Below are positions 1 to 6,464 of a DNA stretch of 9,696 nucleotides, piece by piece. Each line of letters opens with the position of its first letter. Position 1 is the stretch's first letter. The translations under genes were made by a program, and so were the position numbers. Source of the DNA: an uncultured Lachnospiraceae bacterium (GTDB lineage: Bacteria > Bacillota_A > Clostridia > Lachnospirales > Lachnospiraceae); contig CADBNG010000342.1 of the NCBI GenBank assembly GCA_902795985.1, positions 1 to 9,696 on the forward strand. Direction: 5' to 3'. A model generated the notes under the pieces. That model was not told where the DNA came from. It searched no databases and saw only the letters and a program-made list of their open reading frames with translations.

Positions 1-4
1 CCCT

Positions 5-41
5 AGTCGCTCTGGCTGAGGGACGAAGACATAGAGCGACT
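5..41. repeat. Inverted repeat with 9-bp arms
   Basis: Bases 5-13 (AGTCGCTCT) are the exact reverse complement of 33-41 (AGAGCGACT), with a 19-base loop. No T-run follows on either strand, so this does not look like an intrinsic terminator. It lies in the diverged left part of the repeat array. It may be a structured end of a repeat element or a chance palindrome. Confidence 0.5.
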
Positions 42-54
42 TGCCAATACAGCG

Positions 55-140
55 GAACAGCCACTGCCAGTACGAGTGAAGGGCTGAACGGGACGACGCC
101 TGACGACGGGAACGCACGGGTCCTTTGATCGTCCGGTTTG
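55..140. repeat. Direct repeat unit, copy A (86 bp)
   Basis: This copy runs from GAACAGCCACTGCCAG to GATCGTCCGGTTTG. It contains an internal tandem GACGACG motif (GGGACGACGCCTGACGACGGG would be its core at about 90-110). CAGCCACT near its start can pair with AGT and GGCTG about nine bases downstream, with a small bulge, giving a possible stem-loop. Confidence 0.85.
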
Positions 141-145
141 CAACT

Positions 146-231
146 GAACAGCCGCTGCCAGTATGAGTGAAAGGCTGAGCGGGACGACGCCTGACGACGG
201 GAACGTACAGGCCTTTTGATCGTCCGGTTTG
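146..231. repeat. Direct repeat unit, copy B (86 bp)
   Basis: This copy has the same length as copy A and eight differences, all of them transitions. The difference inside the possible stem (CAGCCACT changed to CAGCCGCT) replaces an A-T pair by a G-T wobble, so the fold remains possible. It is separated from copy A by five bases (CAACT). Confidence 0.85.
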
Positions 232-322
232 TCAGTCATAATTATATTTGATCGACCGGTTTGCCAATCATAACTATACTCAAGGGGCCTTCCTCCCTTT
301 GTTCCATCCGACCCGGTAATCT

Positions 323-2563
323 TTAATACCGCCAGGTTTCGGCATAAAAGCATCCCTCTCCTGCCCTTACGCGCACCGCCCCGCAAAGACCGGTCTGCAG
401 CCAACGCGCGCCGGAGGCCTCTATCCGCTGCAGCGTATCTTTCCCGGGATGCCCGTATATACTGTTCTCCGGAGCGCTGATAATGCACAGTTCCGGAGTT
501 ACCGCATCCAGGAACTCCGACGGTGTGGAATGAGACGAACCATGATGCGCTACTTTCAGATAATCATAGTGTTCCAGGCGTTCACAGAGCTCCTGTTCCG
601 GCTCCCCTTCCAGATCCCCGGTAAACAAAGCCCGGAATCCCCCGTATTGCAGTCCAAGCACCAGGGAGCCTTCATTGCCAGCCGCTCCGGAATCCGCTTC
701 GGGAGCGAGGATCTCCCCGCTTATCTGTCCTGAAACAAAAGAATCCCCTGCGCTCAGATATCTTACGTCTGTTCCTGCCTTTTCCGCAGCCTCTGCCAGA
801 CGCATTCCGGTTTCCTCCTCCTTCATCCAGAAAGGCAGATACAGCGACCGGATTCTTACCGCCGTTGTACGGTCAGCGGCCTTCTGCAGCATTTCCAATA
901 TACCGTTCATATGATCCGCGTCATTATGAGAGACAAATACCCCGTCCAAAACCGCGATTCCCTGGTTTTTGAGATAAGGAAGGATCACAAACCCGCCCAC
1001 CGAATCGGTCGAACTGCTTCCTCCGTCCATCAGATAAGCGCCTCCTCCCCCATCCGTTATAACGAACCCGTCCCCCTGCCCCACATCCAGGGCTGTGATG
1101 GAAAACGGATGATACGGCCGGACCAGGATCAGCAGCATCAGTACCGCGGACAGGACAGGAACCAGCGCGTTTTTCCGGATCGCCGTTCCCGGAGTCTCTG
1201 TCCCCGAATGGATTCTTAACCATAGAAACAGGATTGTCAGACCCGCAAAATAAAATCCCAGCCGCCAGCCGTCCGGTCTTCCGCTGATCCAGACGCTTCC
1301 CGGAACGTTTCTCAGGACCGCGCCGGCCCGGTCCTGGACAGCCGTTATCATTTTCGGGGCCCAGAGAACAATAGGCGCGCACTTCGGAAAGGCCAGAGCC
1401 AGGGCTGCGCCTCCCAGGCCGAAAAGAATCAGAGCCGACGTCATCGGCACAAACAGAATATTTGCCAGAACGCCGTAAACCGGCATTTCCCCGTAATACC
1501 ACAGCACAAACGGAATTGTAACGGCATTCACGCACAGCCAGACGGCAAGGCCCTCCCGGCTCCTGCTGCGAATCCTTCCGGCAAAGCCAGCCGGCTTTAA
1601 CGGCTGAAACAGCCGGGTTCTTCGGAGTACCGGGTACAGGATCCCCAGGGCAGCGGCAGCGGCAAAAGACAGAATAAAGCCTGCATGAAACAGCCGCTCC
1701 GGCCGGTGAAGGAGCAAAAGGATTCCGGCTGCCGAAAGGGAAGAAAGCATGTCATAACTTCTCAGGAAGCATCCTGCGCCGGCCATAACGGAAAACATGA
1801 CAAAAGCGCGGAGCGTTGAATCATGATTCCCGGTGAAGCCGCAATAAAAGGCCAGCAACACGGAAACGGCGGGCAAAGCCGCCTTCTTCGGAATCCGCAG
1901 CCGCAGAAACATCTGAAGAAGAAGCATTCCCAGAATACCCACGTGCAGGCCGGAAATGGCCAGAAGATGGCTGAGGCCGGAAACCGAATAATTGATCCTC
2001 GTCTCTTCGTTCAGGCTGCTTTTTTCCCCCAGCAGCATGGCCGAAAGGATCGATCCGTATTCCTCTCCCATGTTTTCTTCAAAAAGACGGCATATCCTTT
2101 CCCGAAGCTGCGCTGCCCTTTCCCGGAACGTGTCCTTTTCCGGTTCCGCCAGGACAGTAAAGCTCTTCATCCGCAGGCGGAAGCGAACTCCTTCCGCGGC
2201 GTTCGCGGCCGCAGCATCATATCCTCCCGGATTCGAAGCACCCGGAAACGGATCCACGCGCCCTTTCGCGCGGATCCTGGTGCCGATACGGATCTGTTCT
2301 TCTGTGGATGGAATGCGGATCTTCCGAAGAGTCACGGTTTCGGAAGCGCAGCGGACGGAAACGTCCGACAGAATGTACGTGCAGCCGTTTTTTGTCCATC
2401 GCCGGTCTGTTATCGTACCGGTAGTAAAGAGAACGCGGTTCAGGGACTTTTCCTGTTCTTCCGTCAGGAAATCGCAGCCCCAGAGAGGCATGCCCTTTTC
2501 TTTAAAAACCACGATCAGCAGGATCAGGACAAGAAACGCCGCGAACAAAGGCCTTCTTCTCAT
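323..2563 (-). CDS. comEC: ComEC/Rec2 DNA internalization channel protein
   Basis: ComEC forms the inner-membrane channel that carries single-stranded DNA into the cell during natural transformation. The 746 residues have the full family layout. An N-terminal membrane helix (about 6-21) is followed by the soluble DUF4131-type region (about 30-140) with NPGGYD at 111-116. The multi-helix Competence domain (about 170-480) carries SHLLAISGLHVG at 198-209. The C-terminal metallo-beta-lactamase-like domain (about 487-746) carries DVGQGD (493-498), the metal-site motif SHNDADH (545-551), TGD (648-650), AHHGSSHS (672-679) and YGHP (703-706). This soluble domain is thought to degrade or process the non-transported strand. 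The ATG is preceded by AGGAGAAGG about seven bases upstream. It is the last gene of the comEA cluster, 95 bases after the GerMN lipoprotein gene. Length and motifs appear intact. The family assignment is firm; whether this organism is transformable cannot be seen here. Confidence 0.97.
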   Translation of the reverse strand: MRRRPLFAAFLVLILLIVVFKEKGMPLWGCDFLTEEQEKSLNRVLFTTGTITDRRWTKNGCTYILSDVSVRCASETVTLRKIRIPSTEEQIRIGTRIRAKGRVDPFPGASNPGGYDAAAANAAEGVRFRLRMKSFTVLAEPEKDTFRERAAQLRERICRLFEENMGEEYGSILSAMLLGEKSSLNEETRINYSVSGLSHLLAISGLHVGILGMLLLQMFLRLRIPKKAALPAVSVLLAFYCGFTGNHDSTLRAFVMFSVMAGAGCFLRSYDMLSSLSAAGILLLLHRPERLFHAGFILSFAAAAALGILYPVLRRTRLFQPLKPAGFAGRIRSRSREGLAVWLCVNAVTIPFVLWYYGEMPVYGVLANILFVPMTSALILFGLGGAALALAFPKCAPIVLWAPKMITAVQDRAGAVLRNVPGSVWISGRPDGWRLGFYFAGLTILFLWLRIHSGTETPGTAIRKNALVPVLSAVLMLLILVRPYHPFSITALDVGQGDGFVITDGGGGAYLMDGGSSSTDSVGGFVILPYLKNQGIAVLDGVFVSHNDADHMNGILEMLQKAADRTTAVRIRSLYLPFWMKEEETGMRLAEAAEKAGTDVRYLSAGDSFVSGQISGEILAPEADSGAAGNEGSLVLGLQYGGFRALFTGDLEGEPEQELCERLEHYDYLKVAHHGSSHSTPSEFLDAVTPELCIISAPENSIYGHPGKDTLQRIEASGARWLQTGLCGAVRVRAGEGCFYAETWRY

Positions 2564-2594
2564 ACCGCAGCCTTCTCCTGAACAATCGGAATTT

Positions 2595-2618
2595 CTGCCG
2601 CGGATTCCCCTGCGGCAG
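2595..2618 (-). promoter_or_regulatory. Hairpin between the GerMN gene and comEC
   Basis: Perfect 7-bp GC-rich arms (CTGCCGC at 2595-2601, GCGGCAG at 2612-2618) enclose a 10-base loop. On the minus strand it is followed by AAATTCCG, not a T-run, so a classical terminator is unlikely. It could lower read-through into comEC or mark an RNA-processing site. That role is inference. Confidence 0.4.
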
Positions 2619-2658
2619 TATTTATCATTTTTTCATGGAATAATAACACAAACCGGAA

Positions 2659-3573
2659 TCAATTTGCGCTCTCCGGGATATCCGGAGTAAAGATCTGTTC
2701 CAGATCGACCGTCCCCTTATACTGTACGCTGCTGCTGCCGTTCACCGAAATGGCCACCTGTTTGACGGAACAGACGCTGGCAAGGGAATCGACAATCGAG
2801 CGGATCTGTATCTGGGGATCCATCTCAAAGGAAGAATGCTCAAAACTGTCGTCAAAATTGACGTAGCAGATTTCATCCTGGATGGTAACGTTGAGGACGT
2901 TCAGGTCCGGAGGAAGCGTACGCAGGCACCCGCCGAGGACCGGTCCGCGGATCAGTTCATTGATCACGGCCTGTTCAATCGGCGTGTTGATGGAATAATA
3001 GGCCGTGCGTTTTTCGGCCGCCAGCTCCGTTCCGTCCTCGTTGGCAAAGTACAGGGTCATTTCCGTGCTTCGGTAATTGTTGATGCCGTCGGATTTCTCA
3101 TCCACAAAGGTCGAAGCTTTCATGACCGGGATCTCATTCCCGTCGGAATCCACTGCCGGTTTGCCGTTTACAAGAATCCTGACGGCATTCACTGTATCGA
3201 GCTGTGTATACGTACGGGTGATTCCGGCACGGACAAGAAGCTGGCCAAAGGCTGTCAGGTCATAATATCCGGCCCCGATATCCACGGTCAGGACACCGGC
3301 ATCCTTTTTCGCGCTGCGGATTTTTGTATCGTCATTTAACAGCGGAAGGGATCCGACCGGCACGTCTTTTCCGTTATTGAGTTCGTCCGACAGCGCCTCG
3401 ATGCTTTCTTCGTCCTCTCCTGTACCGATATCATTCGTACAGGTGTTTTCAAGCAGCAGCTTGCTATCTTCACTCAGATAACAGACCGTATAACGTTCCT
3501 CCTCTACGGCAGTCCGGCCGCAGGAAGCCAACAGTAACGAAATCATAAGGATGGGGATCAGATACTTTCTCAT
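2659..3573 (-). CDS. GerMN-domain lipoprotein (two GerMN repeats)
   Basis: This is a predicted secreted lipoprotein of 304 residues. The N-terminus has a short positively charged start, a hydrophobic stretch and the lipobox L-A-S-C with the lipidated cysteine at 18, so it should sit on the outer face of the membrane. Two GerMN-type domains are visible. The first (about 55-140) is more diverged but keeps the TYTQLDTVNAVRILVNGK segment. The second (about 195-285) has IEQAVINELIRGP, then VLNVTIQDEICYVNFDDSF and VKQVAISVNG. GerMN domains occur in the spore-germination protein GerM of Bacillus and in the actinobacterial lipoprotein LpqB, and their exact activity is unclear. The ATG overlaps the TGA of the kinase gene by four bases (ATGA), with AGGGGGGTG upstream, so translation is probably coupled. 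By analogy with LpqB and the MtrAB system it may modulate the kinase; this is inference. Confidence 0.9.
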   Translation of the reverse strand: MRKYLIPILMISLLLASCGRTAVEEERYTVCYLSEDSKLLLENTCTNDIGTGEDEESIEALSDELNNGKDVPVGSLPLLNDDTKIRSAKKDAGVLTVDIGAGYYDLTAFGQLLVRAGITRTYTQLDTVNAVRILVNGKPAVDSDGNEIPVMKASTFVDEKSDGINNYRSTEMTLYFANEDGTELAAEKRTAYYSINTPIEQAVINELIRGPVLGGCLRTLPPDLNVLNVTIQDEICYVNFDDSFEHSSFEMDPQIQIRSIVDSLASVCSVKQVAISVNGSSSVQYKGTVDLEQIFTPDIPESAN

Positions 3574-5063
3574 GATTCACCCCCCTGTTCTACATGCGTC
3601 AGCGGAACCCGGACAAGGAACGTCGAACCTTCGCCCTCGGTGCTGGTCACTTTTATCGCCCCATTATGCATGCTGATGGCATTCTTTGTAATTGCCAGGC
3701 CCAGACCGGTTCCCCCGATCTCACGGGAATGGCTCTTATCGACGCGGTAGAACCGCTCGAATATGTGATCAAAGGCTTCCTCCGGGATTCCGATTCCGGA
3801 ATCCGCAACGGTCAGATACATGAAATTCTGATCGGAATTCAGCGCCACCCGCACCCATCCGCCTTCCGGCTTATTGTACTTGATCGCGTTTTCAATCAGG
3901 TTGGTCATGACCAGGGCCATTTTGGTCGGATCGATCTGCGCCGAAACCGGGCGGAAGCAGTCATAGGTAAGCTCCACGTTCTTTTCGTCGGCAATCGGTT
4001 TTAAGCGCCGGATCACAAGCTCCAGCAGCTCATTGACATTGGTCTCGGTCACATTAATATCATCAACTTTTTTCTCCATCCGGACCAGCGAGAGAAGGTC
4101 CGTGATGATCGCGTTCTCCCGGTCAATCTCCGAAGAGATATCGTTCATGAACTCCCGGTATTCCTCCGTCGTCGTCTCCGGATTCATGATAATGGAATCC
4201 GCCAGAACCTTCATGGAAGCAAGCGGCGTCTTCAGCTCATGGGAAACATTCGCGACGAAATCGGAACGGGAATCGTTCAGAATCCGGACCTGGGAAATCA
4301 GTTTATTGAAAGCATTGGAGATCTGCTCCGTCTCCTCATAGGAATGCACCGGTTCCATCTCCCTCGGCAGATCTCCCTTGGTTGATCCGATGGCCTTGGT
4401 GATCTTCAGGAACGGACGCACCAGCACGCCGGAAAGGACATATCCGCCGATCAGGATCAGCAGGGCCAGAATCCCCAGAACGATCAGGCCCAGCCGGCTC
4501 ATATAAGCTGTAGTATCATGGATTTCCTTTGTGGAAAAGCTGACCAGCATGACACCGATCACGCTGTTGTCCACTGTGGACGGATCGGTGATCTTCGCCG
4601 TCATTTCAACAAACTGGTTTTCCCGGTCATAGGAGCTGCTCTCACTGCCGTCGAAGCATCCGGCGACTTCCGGCGAGAGGATATACTTCCAGTTTGCCAG
4701 ATTATAAGTATCCTTTACGACCCGGTAATCGTCGTTAATGACCAGAATACGGCCGCCGTAAATGCCCGTAAGCATATCAAACTGGGAGTTGATGATTTCG
4801 TTGGACGGATCCTCGAAATACCCCAGCATGGCCAGCTTGTTGCAGATAATATCACATTGGTTTTTAACCGTAACGCTGCGGTTCTTTACTGCCCTGTCCT
4901 CATAGCCGCGAACGACGATATTCTCGACGATAACGGTCGGAATGATCCCGATCAGAATCATGATCAGCATCAGCCTGAAGCGCAGGGTCCGTAAAAATCC
5001 GGTTCGCCTGTACGGAGTTTCAGCTTTGGAAATAATAACCGACACCCCACTTGGTATGAACAT
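3570..5063 (-). CDS. HAMP-domain sensor histidine kinase (WalK/PhoR-like)
   Basis: This is a membrane-bound kinase that senses a signal outside the membrane and phosphorylates the regulator encoded just upstream. Of 497 residues, membrane helix 1 is at about 29-50, the extracytoplasmic sensor region at about 51-188 and helix 2 at about 190-213. HAMP covers about 212-264. HisKA carries the phosphorylated His275 in SHELKTP. The ATPase domain has the N box NLIENAIKYN (388-397), G1 DSGIGIP (421-427), F box FERFYR (435-440) and G2 GGTGLGLAI (450-458). All catalytic motifs look intact. No PAS domain is evident between HAMP and HisKA, unlike WalK of Bacillus subtilis. The chosen ATG overlaps the regulator gene by 44 bases and lacks a clear ribosome site; an in-frame GTG at 5045 or a later non-ATG codon could be the true start. 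The gene overlaps the lipoprotein gene by four bases. The signal is unknown. Confidence 0.95.
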   Translation of the reverse strand: MFIPSGVSVIISKAETPYRRTGFLRTLRFRLMLIMILIGIIPTVIVENIVVRGYEDRAVKNRSVTVKNQCDIICNKLAMLGYFEDPSNEIINSQFDMLTGIYGGRILVINDDYRVVKDTYNLANWKYILSPEVAGCFDGSESSSYDRENQFVEMTAKITDPSTVDNSVIGVMLVSFSTKEIHDTTAYMSRLGLIVLGILALLILIGGYVLSGVLVRPFLKITKAIGSTKGDLPREMEPVHSYEETEQISNAFNKLISQVRILNDSRSDFVANVSHELKTPLASMKVLADSIIMNPETTTEEYREFMNDISSEIDRENAIITDLLSLVRMEKKVDDINVTETNVNELLELVIRRLKPIADEKNVELTYDCFRPVSAQIDPTKMALVMTNLIENAIKYNKPEGGWVRVALNSDQNFMYLTVADSGIGIPEEAFDHIFERFYRVDKSHSREIGGTGLGLAITKNAISMHNGAIKVTSTEGEGSTFLVRVPLTHVEQGGES

Positions 5064-5706
5064 ACTGCGGTTCGCTCGGACGTTTCTCGATCTTTTCCCG
5101 CAGACGACGGATATGTACGTCCACGGTTCTTACGTCGCCCGGATAGCTCTCACCCCAGACCAGGTTCAGAAGCTGCTCCCGGCTGTACACCTTTGTCGGA
5201 TGAAACGCCAGAAGCTCCAGAAGGTCAAATTCCTTCGCCGTCAGATTAATTTCTTTGCTGGCAATGTAGACGCGCCGGCTTTCCCGGTCCAGACGGAAAT
5301 CCCCGAAGGAAACCGTGCTTTCCGGTTCCTCCGCCGCAGCCGTCCGGGAGGTTCGCCGGATAATGGCCTTGATGCGGGCCTTGACTTCCAGAATATTAAA
5401 CGGTTTGGTGATATAATCATCCGCCCCGTATTCGAGGCCGAGGATTTTATCCATATCGTCCCCTTTGGCCGTTAGCATGATAATCGGCACTTCGGACGTT
5501 TCCCGGATCGTCTGGCAAAGTGTATAGCCGTCAATCTTCGGCAGCATCAGGTCCAGAAGAATGATATCGTAATGCCCGGTGGAAAACTTCTGAAGCGCTT
5601 CCTCTCCGTCATAGGCACAGTCCACTTCCATTCCGTCCTGCTCCAGGGAATAGCGGATTCCCTTAACAATCAGTTTCTCATCGTCTACAACCAGTACTTT
5701 TGACAT
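5020..5706 (-). CDS. OmpR/WalR-family response regulator
   Basis: This is a cytoplasmic transcription factor of the OmpR/PhoB class, 228 residues. The receiver domain (about 1-115) has acidic-pocket Asp8 and Asp9, phosphoacceptor Asp52 in LLDLMLP, Thr79 and Lys101 in TKPF. The C-terminal winged helix (about 131-226) contains LTAKEFDLLELL, the DNA-contact helix region DVRTVDVHIRRLREKIE and the closing WGVGYYF. The C-terminal half resembles WalR/YycF, the essential cell-wall regulator of Firmicutes, but the usual walHI and yycJ neighbours are absent, so I do not assign the symbol. The ATG follows GAGGAAAGCA, a good ribosome site. It begins 26 bases after the comEA stop and overlaps the kinase gene, so the pair is probably co-transcribed with comEA. 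Its targets cannot be read from this window. Confidence 0.96.
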   Translation of the reverse strand: MSKVLVVDDEKLIVKGIRYSLEQDGMEVDCAYDGEEALQKFSTGHYDIILLDLMLPKIDGYTLCQTIRETSEVPIIMLTAKGDDMDKILGLEYGADDYITKPFNILEVKARIKAIIRRTSRTAAAEEPESTVSFGDFRLDRESRRVYIASKEINLTAKEFDLLELLAFHPTKVYSREQLLNLVWGESYPGDVRTVDVHIRRLREKIEKRPSEPQYVHTKWGVGYYFQS

Positions 5707-5732
5707 TGCTTTCCTCAGTTAGCCTGCCGCGG

Positions 5733-6284
5733 TCAGACTTCAATCCGATCCGCGATCTTTTCATACATTTTTTCCTTAATTCCGCTGATGTTCATGAGTT
5801 CCTCCGGACTCTGAAACCAGCCGATCTCCTCACGATACGCCAGGATGGATTCGGCGCGCGCCTCTCCGATGCCGGGAAGCGTCATCAGCTCTTCCTTGTC
5901 CGCGAGGTTCAGGTTCACCTTTCCGGCGGACCCGGTACCGGCCCCGGCATCGCCTGCGTTCTTCGCGTAAACGATGACCTGCTGGCCGTCGGTCAGCTTC
6001 TGCGCCAGATTAATACGGGAAAGATCCGCATCCGGAAGCGCGCCGCCTGCCGCATTCACCAGGTCTTCAATCCGGGCTGTCTCATCCAGCGTATAAACAC
6101 CGGGCCTTCGGACTTCTCCGCAGATATAAACTGCAATCGGGTTCTGTTCCGGCTGCACACTTACCGTCGGGGAAACCGATTCCGCCCGGATAACAAACTC
6201 CTGTCCGTACGAAGAAAACCCGGCACACCCCGGGAACATCAGTGCCGTTAACAGCATCATAAACAGATTCCAGATTTTTTTCAC
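5733..6284 (-). CDS. comEA: ComEA family DNA-binding competence protein
   Basis: ComEA is the surface receptor that binds double-stranded DNA and hands it to ComEC. The 183 residues show an N-terminal signal or anchor (about 1-20), an SLBB domain (about 49-106, VYICGEVRRPGVYTL), a Gly/Ala-rich linker (about 108-121) and a helix-hairpin-helix DNA-binding region (about 122-182). That region starts KVNLN and has the two hairpins LPGIGEARA and ISGIKEKMY. The start codon is GTG at 6284-6282, supported by GGAG seven bases upstream. The hydrophobic N-terminus ends F-P-G-C with Cys20, a weak lipobox, so this ComEA may be lipid-anchored, not held by a plain transmembrane helix; residue -3 is atypical and this is uncertain. 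It is the first gene after a clear promoter and leads the cluster ending in comEC. Confidence 0.95.
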   Translation of the reverse strand: MKKIWNLFMMLLTALMFPGCAGFSSYGQEFVIRAESVSPTVSVQPEQNPIAVYICGEVRRPGVYTLDETARIEDLVNAAGGALPDADLSRINLAQKLTDGQQVIVYAKNAGDAGAGTGSAGKVNLNLADKEELMTLPGIGEARAESILAYREEIGWFQSPEELMNISGIKEKMYEKIADRIEV

Positions 6285-6329
6285 GATCCGCTCCAGACTG
6301 GCATCCGGCGGACCTTTTATCCCGCAAGT

Positions 6330-6358
6330 ATTGTAACGAAAAAAGAAGTCCCGCGCAA
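6330..6358 (-). promoter_or_regulatory. Predicted sigma-A promoter for the comEA cluster
   Basis: On the minus strand the -35 box TTGCGC (6358-6353) and the -10 box TACAAT (6335-6330) are exactly 17 bases apart. Transcription would start near 6323, leaving a leader of roughly 40 bases before the comEA GTG. No terminator or second good promoter is visible until the hairpin upstream of comEC, so it could drive all five genes. Confidence 0.7.
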
Positions 6359-6399
6359 GAGTTTCTTAATGCTTCTGTAATTATTTATAACAGTATTTT

Positions 6400-6437
6400 A
6401 AAATGCCGGACAGGCGTTCTGCCCCGTCCGGCATTTT
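6400..6437 (-). terminator. Rho-independent terminator after the DtxR-family gene
   Basis: A perfect 12-bp stem (AAAATGCCGGAC at 6400-6411, GTCCGGCATTTT at 6426-6437) surrounds a 14-base loop in which GGC and GCC can pair further. Read on the minus strand the descending arm ends in TTTT. It lies 27 bases after the repressor stop codon and just upstream of the comEA promoter, so it separates the two units. The symmetrical arms would also allow termination on the plus strand. Confidence 0.88.
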
Positions 6438-6464
6438 GATGGTTTTTGTTCAGGCCGCGCTGTT

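Larger units (their letters stand above)
1..322. repeat. Gene-free region with direct-repeat array downstream of comEC
   Basis: This stretch follows the comEC stop and holds no convincing gene. Two 86-base copies (55-140 and 146-231) are identical at 78 positions and differ at 8, with no gaps; start-to-start distance is 91 bases. A third, partial copy (about 248-271) repeats only the end of the unit, with the shared core TTGATCG[A/T]CCGGTTTG. The segment CAGTCATAATTATA after copy two is echoed as CAATCATAACTATA after the partial copy, a second repeat tier of about 32 bases. Bases 1-50 look like a further diverged copy, since GGCTGAGGGACGA and CTTGCCAAT resemble unit segments. The 91-base period is not a multiple of three and would shift frame each time, which argues against coding repeats. 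The array may continue beyond the left edge. I do not recognise the family; a non-autonomous or REP/MITE-like intergenic repeat is one possibility. Confidence 0.85.

Noticed and set aside
1..271. CRISPR array
   Set aside because: The units are 86 bases long with only five-base spacing and 91 percent identity; there are no short identical repeats with unique spacers of similar length and no cas genes.
281..300. Short hairpin (AAGGG and CCCTT arms) after comEC as its terminator
   Set aside because: The stem is only five base pairs and no T-run follows on the minus strand, so it is too weak to call.
3..488. A 161-codon minus-strand open frame running through the repeat array and the end of comEC
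   Set aside because: It overlaps the conserved end of comEC in another frame, crosses repeats whose 91-base period shifts the frame, and its translation shows no domain or normal composition.
924..1535. A 203-codon minus-strand frame inside comEC
   Set aside because: It is an alternative frame of comEC; the comEC frame carries all family motifs there, and this frame is only Gly/Arg/Ser-rich shadow sequence.
1823..2690. Long plus-strand open frames opposite comEC (to 2581 and to 2690)
   Set aside because: They lie antisense to well-conserved comEC motifs, overlap one another in two frames and have no recognisable domain.
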